Assembly (NCBI RefSeq): GCF_900129425.1
Contig: NZ_LT670817.1
Span: forward strand, 9,028,037 to 9,092,036
DNA length: 64,000 bases
Direction: 5' to 3'
Source: Bradyrhizobium erythrophlei
GTDB taxonomy: Bacteria; Pseudomonadota; Alphaproteobacteria; Rhizobiales; Xanthobacteraceae
Shown here: positions 24,191 to 35,012 of the stretch, piece after piece
How positions within the stretch are numbered: the first letter of the stretch is position 1
Layout: every line of letters begins with the position of its first letter
The notes under the pieces: model-generated
What the model was told of the DNA's origin: nothing
Database searches by the model: none
The model's input: the letters and a program-made list of their open reading frames with translations, nothing else
Program-made: the position numbers and the translations under genes

Positions 24191-25537
24191 ATGAACATCA
24201 ATACCTCGCCTGACGTAGTCAGCCGCAGTTCGGTCAACATTACGCCGGGCTACATGTCCGGCTTCGGCAACAGTTTTGAGACCGAGGCACTGCCCGGCGC
24301 GCTGCCGATCGGGCGCAATTCGCCGCAGCGCTGCGCCTACGGGCTTTACGCCGAACAGCTGTCGGGCTCGCCGTTCACGGCGCCGCGCGGCAGCAATGAA
24401 CGCTCATGGCTGTATCGAATCCGGCCGTCGGTGCGGCACTCCGGCCGCTTCAGCAAGGTCGATGCCGGGCTGTGGCGTAGCGCGCCTTGCTTTGAGGCCG
24501 ATCTGCCGATCGCGCAATTGCGCTGGGATCCGACGCCGATCCCCAGGGAAGACATGACGTTCCTGCAGGGTGTGCAGACCATGACCACGGCGGGCGATGC
24601 CAACACCCAGGCCGGCATGGCCGCGCACGTGTTTCTGATTACAAAGTCGATGGTCGATCAGCATTTCTATAATGCCGACGGCGAGATGCTGTTCGTGCCG
24701 CAGCAGGGCAATTTGCGTTTCGTCACCGAATTCGGCCGGATCGATGCCGAGCCCGGCGAAATCGTGGTGATCCCGCGCGGCGTCAAGTTCCGCGTCGAGA
24801 TCACAGGCGTTCCGGCGCGCGGTTATCTCTGCGAAAATTACGGCGGCGCCTTCACGCTGCCGGAGCGCGGGCCGATCGGCGCCAACTGCCTTGCCAATGC
24901 GCGCGACTTCCTCACGCCGGTGGCGGCCTATGAGGACAAGGACACGCCGACCGAATTGTTCGTCAAATGGGGCGGACAGCTGTTTTCGACTCAATTGCCG
25001 CATTCACCTATCGATGTGGTGGCGTGGCACGGCAATTACGCGCCGTACAAATACGATCTGCGGACCTTCGCGCCTGTCGGCGCCATCAGCTTCGACCATC
25101 CCGACCCCTCGATCTTCACGGTGCTGACGTCGCCGTCGGAAACCGCGGGTACTGCCAATATCGACTTTGTGATTTTCCCGGAGCGCTGGGCGGTGGCGGA
25201 GAACACCTTCCGTCCGCCGTGGTATCACATGAACATCATGTCGGAATTCATGGGGCTGATCTACGGCGTCTACGACGCCAAGCCGCAGGGCTTCACGCCC
25301 GGCGGCATCAGCCTGCATAACATGATGCTGCCGCACGGCCCGGACCGCCAGGCCTTCGATCACGCCAGCAATTCGGAATTGAAGCCGGTCAAGCTGACCG
25401 GCACCATGGCCTTCATGTTCGAGACGCGCTATCCGCAGCACGTTACCGCGCATGCGGCGAACTCGTCGACGCTGCAGGATGATTATGCGGACTGCTGGAA
25501 GGGGCTGGAAAAGCGGTTCGATCCGAACCGGCCGTGA
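24191..25537 (+). CDS. hmgA: Homogentisate 1,2-dioxygenase
   Basis: A 448-residue cytosolic Fe(II) dioxygenase that opens the homogentisate ring to maleylacetoacetate. AAGGAGG at 24178-24184 abuts an ATG at 24185 and is properly spaced for the ATG at 24191, which I take as start. Diagnostic blocks include ITPGYMSGFGNSFETEALPG, the PRGSNERSWLYRIRPS region, PLPHSPIDVVAWHGNYAPYK-like stretch with active-site His, and FRPPWYHMNIMSEFMGLIYG with the His and Glu ligands, then GGISLHNMMLPHGPD. Length and motifs are typical. It is translationally linked to the MBL gene and followed by fahA. Confidence 0.96.
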   Translation: MNINTSPDVVSRSSVNITPGYMSGFGNSFETEALPGALPIGRNSPQRCAYGLYAEQLSGSPFTAPRGSNERSWLYRIRPSVRHSGRFSKVDAGLWRSAPCFEADLPIAQLRWDPTPIPREDMTFLQGVQTMTTAGDANTQAGMAAHVFLITKSMVDQHFYNADGEMLFVPQQGNLRFVTEFGRIDAEPGEIVVIPRGVKFRVEITGVPARGYLCENYGGAFTLPERGPIGANCLANARDFLTPVAAYEDKDTPTELFVKWGGQLFSTQLPHSPIDVVAWHGNYAPYKYDLRTFAPVGAISFDHPDPSIFTVLTSPSETAGTANIDFVIFPERWAVAENTFRPPWYHMNIMSEFMGLIYGVYDAKPQGFTPGGISLHNMMLPHGPDRQAFDHASNSELKPVKLTGTMAFMFETRYPQHVTAHAANSSTLQDDYADCWKGLEKRFDPNRP

Positions 25538-25597
25538 AGTTTCGCTTACCCTCCCCCTCCAGGGGAGGGTGAAACACAAACTCAAATTTGGAAAACC

Positions 25598-26869
25598 ATG
25601 CCCCACCCCAACGATCCCACCCTTCGCTCTTTCGTACCAGTCGATCCGGCGTCGGACTTTCCGATCCAGAATCTGCCCTACGGCGTGTTTTCGACCACGG
25701 ACGGACTAGCCCCTCGCGTGGGCGTCGCGATCGGCGATCATGTGCTCGATCTGTGGGAGCTCGAGCAGGACTGCCGATTGGAAGTCGGCGACCTCGGGGT
25801 CTTTGCGGCGTCGACGCTGAATCCCTTCATGGCGCTGGGCCCGAAGGTGTGGTCGCGCACCCGCGCGCGGATCAGCGAGTTGTTGCGTCACGACAATCCC
25901 GAACTTCGCGACAATCCGCATCTGCGCCAACGCGCGCTGGTGCCGATGGCGCAGGTGAAACTGCATTTGCCGATCGCGGTCGCCGGCTACACCGATTTCT
26001 ATTCGTCAAAAGAGCATGCCACCAATGTCGGCGTCATGTTCCGCGGCAAGGACAACGCCTTGCAGCCGAACTGGCTGCATATGCCGATCGGCTACAACGG
26101 CCGCGCCTCGACCGTCGTGGTGTCCGGCACCAAAGTGCGCCGGCCGCGCGGTCAGTTGAAGCCACCGAGCGCGGAGCAGCCGAGTTTCAGGCCCTGCAGG
26201 CGGCTCGATTTCGAGCTGGAAATGGGCGTCGTGATCGGACAATCCTCGCCGATCGGCGAGAGGCTCAGCGAGCGGCAGGCGGAGGACATGATCTTCGGCT
26301 TTGTGCTGTTGAACGACTGGAGCGCGCGCGATATCCAGCAGTGGGAATACGTGCCGCTGGGGCCGTTCCAGGCCAAGGCGTTTGCGACCTCGATCAGCCC
26401 GTGGATCGTTACTCGCGAGGCGCTGGAGCCGTTTCGCGTCCATGGCCCCGCACAGGAGCCGGTGCCGCTGCCGTATTTGCAGCAAAAGCAGCCGAACAAT
26501 TACGACCTGGAACTCGATGTCGCCCTGCGCGCCGAGCAGATGAATACGCCGGTGCGGATCTGCCGCACCAATTTCAAATACATGTACTGGTCGTCGGTGC
26601 AGCAACTGGTGCATCACGCCTCGTCCGGCTGCGCCATGAATATCGGCGATCTCCTCGGCAGCGGCACCATCAGCGGCCCGGAGAAGCAGCAGCGCGGCAG
26701 CCTGCTGGAAATCTCCTGGAACGGCACCGACCCGCTGGAGCTGGCGCGCGGCATAAATCGGACGTTTCTCGAAGACGGCGATTCCCTCAGCATCGGCGGC
26801 CGCTGCCAAGGCAACGGCTACCGGATCGGCTTTGGCGAAGTCGAAGGCACGATTCTGCCGGCGACATGA
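25598..26869 (+). CDS. fahA: Fumarylacetoacetase
   Basis: A 423-residue hydrolase that cleaves fumarylacetoacetate to fumarate and acetoacetate, ending tyrosine breakdown. The N-terminal SH3-like domain (1-118) precedes the catalytic barrel: AVAGYTDFYSSKEHATNVG with the metal Asp and catalytic His, LDFELEMGVVIGQSS with Glu ligands, VLLNDWSARDIQQWEYVPLG with the metal Asp, and ATSISPWIVTREALEP. It begins 60 bases after hmgA. I see no maleylacetoacetate isomerase gene in the cluster, so that step must be elsewhere or spontaneous/glutathione-dependent. Confidence 0.95.
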   Translation: MPHPNDPTLRSFVPVDPASDFPIQNLPYGVFSTTDGLAPRVGVAIGDHVLDLWELEQDCRLEVGDLGVFAASTLNPFMALGPKVWSRTRARISELLRHDNPELRDNPHLRQRALVPMAQVKLHLPIAVAGYTDFYSSKEHATNVGVMFRGKDNALQPNWLHMPIGYNGRASTVVVSGTKVRRPRGQLKPPSAEQPSFRPCRRLDFELEMGVVIGQSSPIGERLSERQAEDMIFGFVLLNDWSARDIQQWEYVPLGPFQAKAFATSISPWIVTREALEPFRVHGPAQEPVPLPYLQQKQPNNYDLELDVALRAEQMNTPVRICRTNFKYMYWSSVQQLVHHASSGCAMNIGDLLGSGTISGPEKQQRGSLLEISWNGTDPLELARGINRTFLEDGDSLSIGGRCQGNGYRIGFGEVEGTILPAT

Positions 26870-26891
26870 TTCGTCGACAACAACTTCATTC

Positions 26892-26969
26892 CGTCATTGC
26901 GAGCGCCAGCGAAGCAATCCATGGGGCGGCAAGATGGATTGCTTCGTCGCGTCACTCCTCGCAATGACG
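26892..26969. repeat. Palindromic repeat, GTCATTGCGAG family
   Basis: CGTCATTGCGAGCGCCAGCG, AAGCAATCCAT on the left and ATGGATTGCTTCGTCGCGTC, CTCGCAATGACG on the right. It lies between the converging fahA and DUF1272 genes and could end both transcripts. Confidence 0.8.
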
Positions 26970-26980
26970 GTGATCATCAT

Positions 26981-27292
26981 TCAGCGCTCTTCCGGCGGAA
27001 TATCCATGATTCCTGCGGAGAAGGCCGCAACCTCATCGGGGCCAAACGACAGATGCACGCGCTTGTCCGACGGGGGACGCTTGGCGACCGATAATCCCGG
27101 CCGCCACTCCGTTGCCGGCCGGATCGGCCGCGGGGCAAAACCGCCGCCGCAGTTCGGGCACACATTGTGAAGCTTGTGCTCGGCGCAGTCCGCGCAGAAG
27201 GTGCATTCATAGCTGCAGATGCGCGCGTCCGTCGCGCGCGGCGGCAGGTCCTTGTCGCAATATTCGCAGTTCGGCCGAAGTTGCAGCGCCAT
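26981..27292 (-). CDS. DUF1272 zinc-ribbon-like protein
   Basis: A 103-residue protein starting MALQLRPNCEYCDKDLPPRA. The N-terminal 55 residues hold CEYC, CSYECTFCADC and CPNCGG, pairs of Cys typical of DUF1272 that should bind zinc. The C-terminal 45 residues are unrelated and hydrophilic (EWRPGLSVAKRPPSDKRVHL). An upstream in-frame extension is possible but has no ribosome site and composition suggests it is not used. Function unknown; it is probably a nucleic-acid- or protein-binding small protein. Confidence 0.85.
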   Translation of the reverse strand: MALQLRPNCEYCDKDLPPRATDARICSYECTFCADCAEHKLHNVCPNCGGGFAPRPIRPATEWRPGLSVAKRPPSDKRVHLSFGPDEVAAFSAGIMDIPPEER

Positions 27293-27356
27293 GGTGGCCT
27301 CGTAGGTTAGAGCCCGAGTCTGAACGAATTTCCTGTCAGATGCCGCCACAAATTCG

Positions 27357-27482
27357 GCCCACCTCTCCCCTTGTGGGAGAGGTCGGATCGCATCGTCAGA
27401 TGCGATCCGGGTGAGGGGTTAGGACTATCGATGGACCTGAACCCCTCACCCCCACCCTCTCCCGCAGGGGGAGAGGGAGCTC
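27357..27482. repeat. Complete palindromic repeat (CACCTCTCCCC family)
   Basis: Full-length member: CCACCTCTCCCCTTGTGGGA, inner hairpin GGATCGCATC...GATGCGATCC, GGGTGAGGGGTTAGGACTAT, CGATGGACCTGAACCCCTC and the mirrored CCCTCTCCCGCAGGGGGAGA. It shows what is missing from the copy cut at 9003. Confidence 0.75.
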
Positions 27483-27595
27483 ACCGCCATCGCTGCGACA
27501 TACAGCCATTCAACGTGATAGAGAATGGGCAAACAGCATCGCAAACCGGAATCCAAATTCGAATGGCGAATCTCCCTCGATTTCAGCCATGCGCG

Positions 27596-28072
27596 CTATC
27601 GCGTCAACTCCTTGAGCGGCAGCTTTGAGCTTTCCTTCAATCGATCCAGCACGATCGACGAGCGCACATGGGCCACGCTCTGGTGCGGCATCAGCACGTT
27701 GTTGACGATGTCGGACAGGCTTTTCAGGTCGCGCAGCACGGCCTTCAGCAGATAATCGGCATCGCCCGTGAGCGAATAGGCCTCCTGAATATCGTCGACG
27801 CGATTGACCAGCGCGCGAAACCGTTTGGCGTTGTCGGGCGAATGGGTCGCCAGCGTAATGTGGATAAAGGCGATGACGCCAAAGCCGAGCGCTTCGCTCG
27901 CGAGGTCGGCGTGATAGCCCGAGATCACCTTGTCTTCCTCCAGCCGCATCCGCCGCCGCGAGCATTGCGATGCCGACAGGCCGGCGATGTCGGCCAATTG
28001 CTGATTGGTCAACCGGCCGTCATCCTGCAAGGCGCCGAGTATTTTGAGGTCGAAGGCGTCAACAGATATCAT
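27596..28072 (-). CDS. Lrp/AsnC-family transcriptional regulator
   Basis: A 158-residue regulator; I take the start MISVDAFDLKILGALQDDGR at 28072, the normal Lrp beginning. HTH_AsnC spans 4-60 (NQQLADIAGLSASQCSRRRM recognition), and the RAM ligand-binding domain about 70-150 (VIAFIHITLATHSPDNAKRF, GDADYLLKAVLRDLKSLSDI). It is divergent from hppD with 124 bases between, so it probably controls hppD and its own expression in response to an amino acid such as tyrosine or phenylalanine. The ligand is inference. Confidence 0.9.
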   Translation of the reverse strand: MISVDAFDLKILGALQDDGRLTNQQLADIAGLSASQCSRRRMRLEEDKVISGYHADLASEALGFGVIAFIHITLATHSPDNAKRFRALVNRVDDIQEAYSLTGDADYLLKAVLRDLKSLSDIVNNVLMPHQSVAHVRSSIVLDRLKESSKLPLKELTR

Positions 28073-28196
28073 GCAATAATCTCTCACTGATGCACGGATC
28101 ATGCGCAATATAGCGGAAAAGCCATTCCTTTGCACACACATTGCGGCTTCGGCGACCGAATATCTATCGCCCTCTAGAAATCAAAGGAGACCAGCC

Positions 28197-29315
28197 ATGG
28201 GTCCATTTCCGCACGACGCGCCGCCGGCGACCGTTAGCGCCGACAATCCGATGGGAACCGATGGTTTTGAATTCGTCGAATACGCCCATCCCAAGCCGGC
28301 AGAACTGCACGCGCTGTTCAAGCTGATGGGCTATGTGGCGGTCGCGCGCCACCGGACCAGGAAGATCACGGTCTATCGCCAGGGCGATATCAATTATCTG
28401 GTCAATGAAGAGCCCGGCAGCCACGGCTTTGCCTTCGTCGCCGCGCACGGCCCGTGCGCGCCATCGATGGCGTTTCGCGTGGTCGATGCGAAGCGCGCAT
28501 ATGAACGCGCGCTGGCACTCGGCGCGGAAGCCGCCGATATTCCCGCCGCGCAAAAGGCGCTCGATGTTCCCGCCATCAAAGGCATCGGCGGTAGTCTGCT
28601 TTATTTCGTCGATCGCTACGGCGCCAGGGGTTCGGCCTACGACGCCGAGTTCGAATGGTTCGGCGCCAAAAATCCGAGGCCGGAAGGCGCGGGGCTGTTT
28701 TATCTCGACCACCTCACCCACAACGTCCATCGCGGCCGGATGGATGTCTGGACCGGCTTCTATGAAAGGCTGTTCAACTTCCGGCAGATTCGCTTCTTCG
28801 ATATCGAAGGCCGCGCGTCGGGCCTGTTCTCGCGGGCGCTGACCAGCCCTGACGGCAAGATCCGGATCCCGATCAACGAGGACGCCGGCGATTCCGGTCA
28901 GATCGAAGAATATCTCAATGTCTATCGCGGCGAGGGCATTCAGCACATCGCCTGCGGCGCCAAGGATATCTACCGGACGGTCGAGGGTTTGCGCGAGGCC
29001 GGCCTGCCGTTCATGCCCGCGCCGCCGGAGACCTATTTCGAGAAGATCGATGCGCGGCTACCCGGCCACGGCGAGGACGTCGCCCGGTTGAAGCGCGACG
29101 GCATCCTGATCGACGGCGAAGGGGTGGTCGACGGCGGCCACACCAAGGTGCTGCTGCAGATTTTTTCCGCCAACGCGATCGGACCGATATTCTTCGAGTT
29201 CATCCAACGCAAGGGTGACGACGGTTTCGGCGAGGGCAATTTCAAGGCGCTGTTCGAATCGATCGAGGAAGACCAAATCCGCCGCGGCGTGCTGAAGGTG
29301 GACGACGCGGCGTAG
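28197..29315 (+). CDS. hppD: 4-hydroxyphenylpyruvate dioxygenase
   Basis: A 372-residue non-haem Fe(II) dioxygenase converting 4-hydroxyphenylpyruvate to homogentisate. The start at 28197 has AAGGAGA upstream. Two vicinal-oxygen-chelate halves: the N-terminal FEFVEYAHPKPAELHALFKL and the catalytic half with FYLDHLTHNVHRGRMDVW (His ligand), YRGEGIQHIACGAKDIY (His ligand) and IGPIFFEFIQRKGDDGFGEG (Glu ligand), ending FGEGNFKALFESIEEDQ. It supplies the substrate of HmgA encoded 3 kb upstream, so the regions form a full tyrosine-to-fumarate route. Confidence 0.96.
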   Translation: MGPFPHDAPPATVSADNPMGTDGFEFVEYAHPKPAELHALFKLMGYVAVARHRTRKITVYRQGDINYLVNEEPGSHGFAFVAAHGPCAPSMAFRVVDAKRAYERALALGAEAADIPAAQKALDVPAIKGIGGSLLYFVDRYGARGSAYDAEFEWFGAKNPRPEGAGLFYLDHLTHNVHRGRMDVWTGFYERLFNFRQIRFFDIEGRASGLFSRALTSPDGKIRIPINEDAGDSGQIEEYLNVYRGEGIQHIACGAKDIYRTVEGLREAGLPFMPAPPETYFEKIDARLPGHGEDVARLKRDGILIDGEGVVDGGHTKVLLQIFSANAIGPIFFEFIQRKGDDGFGEGNFKALFESIEEDQIRRGVLKVDDAA

Positions 29316-29320
29316 ATCAG

Positions 29321-29400
29321 TGTCATTCCGGGGCGACGCGAAGCGTCGAACCCGGAAGCTCGAGATTCCGGGTCTGGTCCTTCGGACCATCCCGGAATGA
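29321..29400. repeat. Palindromic repeat, GTCATTCCGG family
   Basis: GTCATTCCGGGGCGACGCGA, AGCGTCGAACCCGGAAGCTC, GAGATTCCGGGTCTGGTCCT, TCGGACCATCCCGGAATGAC: an 80-bp inverted repeat that begins six bases after the hppD stop and ends 10 bases before the converging CoA-transferase stop. Further members: 31532-31634 and within 16603-16759. Confidence 0.8.
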
Positions 29401-29410
29401 CGACGGAGTT

Positions 29411-30526
29411 TTACCTTCGCGCCCGCCACTCTTCCGTGAGTTTGCCGATATCCGCCGTTGCCGCGTCCCTGATCGCTGACGGCGTGCGCGAGAAACGCGG
29501 TGCCGGTGCGGGCTGGGTGACGCCGTGGCGGCTGACAAAAGTCTCGCGGGCCGCCATGTGGGGATGCTCGGGCGCTTCCGACATAGTCAGGACCGGCGCG
29601 AAGCAGATGTCGGTGCCCTCCATGATCGCGCACCAATCGTCGCGGGTCTTGCTCTTGAATACCCCCACCAGTCTTTGCTTGAGCGCGGGCCACGCCTTGC
29701 GATCCATCTGGGAATCGAAGTCGGCATCCGTCAGCCCGGCGTGCTGGCGCAACAGCGTGTAGAATTGCGGCTCGATCGAGCCGATCGAGATGAACCGGCC
29801 GCAGGCGCATTCATAGACGCCGTAGAAGTGCGCGCCGCCGTCGAGGAAATTGCTCTCGCGCTGCTCGGTCCAGCGGCCGGCGGCCGCCATGTCGAAGAAC
29901 ATCGACATCAGCGACGCCGCGCCGTCGCACATCGCGGCATCGACCACCTGTCCCTTGCCCGATTTCTGCGCTTCGAGCAGTGCCGCGAGCACGCCGACTA
30001 CGAGGTAGAGCGCGCCGCCGCCGAAATCACCGACCAGATTGAGCGGCAGTACCGGCTTTTCCGCGGTGCCGATCGCGGCCAGCGCGCCGGTCACCGAGAT
30101 ATAGTTGATGTCATGGCCGGCCGCCTGCGCCAGCGGGCCTTGCTGTCCCCATCCGGTCATCCGGCCAAAGACGAGACGCGGGTTGCGCGCCAGCACCACG
30201 TCCGGCCCGAGCCCCAGCCGCTCCATCACGCCGGGACGAAAGCCCTCGATCAGGGCGTCGGCGTTGGCCAGGAGATCCATGACCTGCGCGATCGAAGCCT
30301 TGTCCTTGAGGTCGAGTTCGACGACCTTTCGCCCGCGCCCGGCCACCGATTTCAAATTCTTCCTGGCGCCGACACGATCGAGCGTGACCACCTCCGCGCC
30401 CATGTCCGCCAGCATCATGCAGGCAAACGGGCCGGGTCCGATGCCGGCGAACTCGACAATGCGGAAGCCGGTCAGCGGCCCGCCGGCGCGCGCCGGTGCA
30501 GCCTGGGTCTGGGCGGAAGAGGTCAT
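29411..30526 (-). CDS. Class III CoA-transferase / alpha-methylacyl-CoA racemase-like (CaiB/BaiF)
   Basis: A 371-residue protein from the ATG at 30526 (an ATG at 30556 is also possible). It is closer to alpha-methylacyl-CoA racemase than to transferases. FRIVEFAGIGPGPFACMMLA and RVGARKNLKSVAGRGRKVVE form the CoA site; GRMTGWGQQGPLAQAAGHDI carries the His of the racemase pair, and Asp is in the following GHDINY. VGDFGGGALYLVVGVLAALL and DICFAPVLTMSEAPEHPHMA are further family blocks. It should act on branched acyl-CoA esters. It lies downstream of the CoxSLM-type genes on the same strand (171-base gap), which may or may not be one transcript. Confidence 0.88.
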   Translation of the reverse strand: MTSSAQTQAAPARAGGPLTGFRIVEFAGIGPGPFACMMLADMGAEVVTLDRVGARKNLKSVAGRGRKVVELDLKDKASIAQVMDLLANADALIEGFRPGVMERLGLGPDVVLARNPRLVFGRMTGWGQQGPLAQAAGHDINYISVTGALAAIGTAEKPVLPLNLVGDFGGGALYLVVGVLAALLEAQKSGKGQVVDAAMCDGAASLMSMFFDMAAAGRWTEQRESNFLDGGAHFYGVYECACGRFISIGSIEPQFYTLLRQHAGLTDADFDSQMDRKAWPALKQRLVGVFKSKTRDDWCAIMEGTDICFAPVLTMSEAPEHPHMAARETFVSRHGVTQPAPAPRFSRTPSAIRDAATADIGKLTEEWRARR

Positions 30527-30696
30527 TGTACCGGTCACGTCAGATCCATTTCGCATTGTCTTGTCGAATGCCGTGCTGGCGAAAATTGTCAGCCCTTGCG
30601 GGGAGAGTAGCAAGCGCCGTTTGACCCAAATGTGGCCAAATGCAGTGCGGCGCGCATTGCTGCGCGCCGCTCGCGTTGATCCAGTGCGAAGCGCGA

Positions 30697-31497
30697 TCAG
30701 CCGGCCTCGGTCACCGCGCGCTGCGCCATCACCTTGATCAGATTGGCGCGGTAGGCCGACGAGCCATGGATATCCGTCAGCAGGCCGTCGGCGGAAATCG
30801 TGACGCTGTCGAGCGCGCTTGGCGACCAGTTGGCCTTCAGCGCCGCTTCGATGGCGGGCACTCGCATGACGCCGTTTTGCGATGCGCCGGTGGCGGCTAC
30901 TCTGATATCGCCGGCCTTGGTCTTGACCACGAATACCCCGGTCAGCGCGAAACGCGAGGCGGGATGGCGCATTTTCGAATAGCCCGCCTTGGCCGGAATC
31001 GGAAACACGACCTGGGTGATGATCTCGCCGTCCTCGAGCGCGGTGCTGAACAGGCCCTTGAAGAAATCGTCAGCCGGGATCGAGCGCTTGTTGGTCTTGA
31101 CGGTGGCGCCGAGGGCCACCACGGCGGCGGGAAAATCCGCCGCCGGATCGTTGTTGGCGATCGAGCCGCCGATGGTGCCGCGGTAACGCACCTGGGGATC
31201 GCCGAGCACCGAAGTGAGGTGCACGATCGCCGGGATCGCCTTCTTGGCGTCGGCGCTCTCAAGAATGTCGAAATAGGTCGTCGCGGCCTTGATCGTCAGC
31301 GCGTCGGCCGACAGCTCGATACCGACCAGTTCCTTGATCTTGCCGAGATCGATCACGTCCGACGGCGAGGCCAGTCGCTGCTTCATGACCGGGATCAGGG
31401 TGTGGCCGCCGGCGAGATATTTCGAGTCCGAGCCCTTGCCGAACAGCGCGACGGCTTCGTCGACGCTGGAGGGGCGATGATAGGTTGTCTCGTACAT
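30697..31497 (-). CDS. Molybdenum hydroxylase medium (FAD) subunit, CoxM/CutM type
   Basis: A 266-residue FAD-binding subunit starting MYETTYHRPSSVDEAVALFG. FAD contacts are AGGHTLIPVMKQRLASPSDV (the AGGxxL loop) and LGDPQVRYRGTIGGSIANND (the TIGG loop); the C-terminal CO-dehydrogenase-flavoprotein-like domain follows (AATGASQNGVMRVPAIEAAL). It receives electrons from the 2Fe-2S subunit and passes them to a quinone or NAD. Order on the minus strand is S, L, M, with a palindromic repeat inserted between L and M. Confidence 0.9.
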   Translation of the reverse strand: MYETTYHRPSSVDEAVALFGKGSDSKYLAGGHTLIPVMKQRLASPSDVIDLGKIKELVGIELSADALTIKAATTYFDILESADAKKAIPAIVHLTSVLGDPQVRYRGTIGGSIANNDPAADFPAAVVALGATVKTNKRSIPADDFFKGLFSTALEDGEIITQVVFPIPAKAGYSKMRHPASRFALTGVFVVKTKAGDIRVAATGASQNGVMRVPAIEAALKANWSPSALDSVTISADGLLTDIHGSSAYRANLIKVMAQRAVTEAG

Positions 31498-31531
31498 GAC
31501 GTTGCTCCCTGTTTTCCTTTTGGCCCTCTGC

Positions 31532-31634
31532 GTCATTCCGGGATGCGCGCCGCTTGCGCGCAGACCCGGAATCTCGAGGAGTTCAACCGTGTTTCAGATC
31601 CCGGGTTCGACGCTTCGCGTCGCCCCGGAATGAC
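31532..31634. repeat. Palindromic repeat, GTCATTCCGG family, inside the cox-like operon
   Basis: CGTCATTCCGGGATGCGCGC to CGCCCCGGAATGACG, with an internal ACCCGGAATCTCGAG hairpin. It fills most of the 143-base gap between the large and medium subunit genes and ends seven bases after (in genome coordinates, before) the large-subunit stop at 31641. Confidence 0.8.
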
Positions 31635-31640
31635 GAATCA

Positions 31641-33980
<2,340 letters not shown>

Positions 33981-34067
33981 CGTATTTCTCCCTGCCGGAG
34001 TTTTGTTTTCCGCCATTTCCATCGAAATTCGGCGGTCTCGAATAGAGCAGTCGGTCGTCTGGCGCAG

Positions 34068-34553
34068 CTATTCCGCCGCTTGCGCGACACTCATGCGGGC
34101 GGCGGCGTCGAGCACCGATTTCACGATATTGTGGTAGCCGGTGCAGCGGCAGATATTGCCCTCGAGCTCGCTGCGGACGGTGTCCTCGTCGAGCTTGCCA
34201 CCGTAGCGGGTGACGATATCGATCGCCGACATGATCATGCCCGGCGTGCAGTAACCGCACTGCAGCCCGTGATTGTCGCGAAACGCGGCCTGCATCGGGT
34301 GCAACTCGTCGCCCTTCGAAATGCCCTCGATGGTGGTGACATTGGCGCCGCTGGCCTGTCCGACCAGCACCGTGCATGATTTGACCGCCCGGCCATCGAT
34401 ATGCACGACGCAGGCGCCGCATTGGCTGGTATCGCAGCCGACATGGGTGCCGGTCAGGTTCAGATGATCGCGCAGGAGATGGACAAGGAGGGTCCGGTCC
34501 TCGACGTCAGCCGAGACCGCCTTGCCGTTCACCGTCAATTTGACTGTAGACAC
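34068..34553 (-). CDS. Molybdenum hydroxylase small (2Fe-2S) subunit, CoxS type
   Basis: A 161-residue subunit with a GTG start at 34553 (STVKLTVNGKAVSADVEDRT) following a GGGAGG site 8-9 bases upstream; longer frames are unnecessary. Two 2Fe-2S sites are complete: GTHVGCDTSQCGACVVHIDG plus SCTVL (plant-type), and LQCGYCTPGMIM plus GNICRCTGYHNIVKSV (all-helical). It is first in the S-L-M run; 87 bases separate it from the large-subunit start. Confidence 0.94.
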   Translation of the reverse strand: MSTVKLTVNGKAVSADVEDRTLLVHLLRDHLNLTGTHVGCDTSQCGACVVHIDGRAVKSCTVLVGQASGANVTTIEGISKGDELHPMQAAFRDNHGLQCGYCTPGMIMSAIDIVTRYGGKLDEDTVRSELEGNICRCTGYHNIVKSVLDAAARMSVAQAAE

Positions 34554-34779
34554 GCCTGGTACCTCCCGATTGCTTTTGATTGGTCTGATTAGAAGCACGG
34601 GGACGGGACTTTGCAACTGGGAAATTGGTCGCGGAAGTCATTGTGATGTCGTCCGGGGGAGGGGCGAGGTCCACCACGCCGACGCGTTCCTGATGATTCG
34701 CGGTGGTCATCTCGACGTCAGTCTGCTCGGCGCCTCCCGTAGGTCCCGAGGCCAGGGCGGCGTAGGTGTTCCTTTTGCT
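34554..34779. other. Upstream region of the CoxS-like gene
   Basis: With the two repeats that follow it makes up a 459-base gene-free stretch between the divergent CoxS and chemoreceptor genes. I see no further gene. Confidence 0.4.
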
Positions 34780-34867
34780 CGTCATGCCCGGTTGTGCCGG
34801 GCATGCACGACTATGGGACCAAAGAACAAGAAAGACGTGAATGGCCGGCAAAAGCCCGGGCATGACG
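34780..34867. repeat. Palindromic repeat, GTCATGCCCGG family
   Basis: CGTCATGCCCGGTTGTGCCG, GGCATGCACG on the left and GGCCGGCAAAAGCCCGGGCATGACG on the right, imperfectly mirrored around an AT-richer centre. Confidence 0.65.
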
Positions 34868-34955
34868 GTGATTTGTCCGCGCTCCGAGCGGCCTCTCAGG
34901 GACCCACCGTAAATTTACTGCCTCTTATCCATTCTGCCATAGGTTCCCGCACCGG

Positions 34956-34992
34956 AGCCGGGGCTCACGTCCCCGGTTCTCTTGTTTTTCTG
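34956..34992 (+). terminator. Terminator-like hairpin upstream of the chemoreceptor gene
   Basis: AGCCGGGG, loop CTCACGT, CCCCGGTT, then TCTCTTGTTTTTCT. No gene ends here on the plus strand, so it may close a small RNA starting within about 34870-34950 or act as an attenuator for the gene at 35013. Confidence 0.5.
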
Positions 34993-35012
34993 AAAGAAGA
35001 CGGGGGTTCGGG

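Noticed and set aside
28072..28197. A specific Lrp binding palindrome between the Lrp gene and hppD
   Set aside because: Several AT-rich half-sites such as TGCGCAATAT are present, but no symmetric pair clear enough to annotate.
5665..31634. Recurring palindromic elements considered as CRISPR repeats
   Set aside because: Copies are kilobases apart, are themselves inverted repeats of 80-120 bases, have no spacers and no cas genes.
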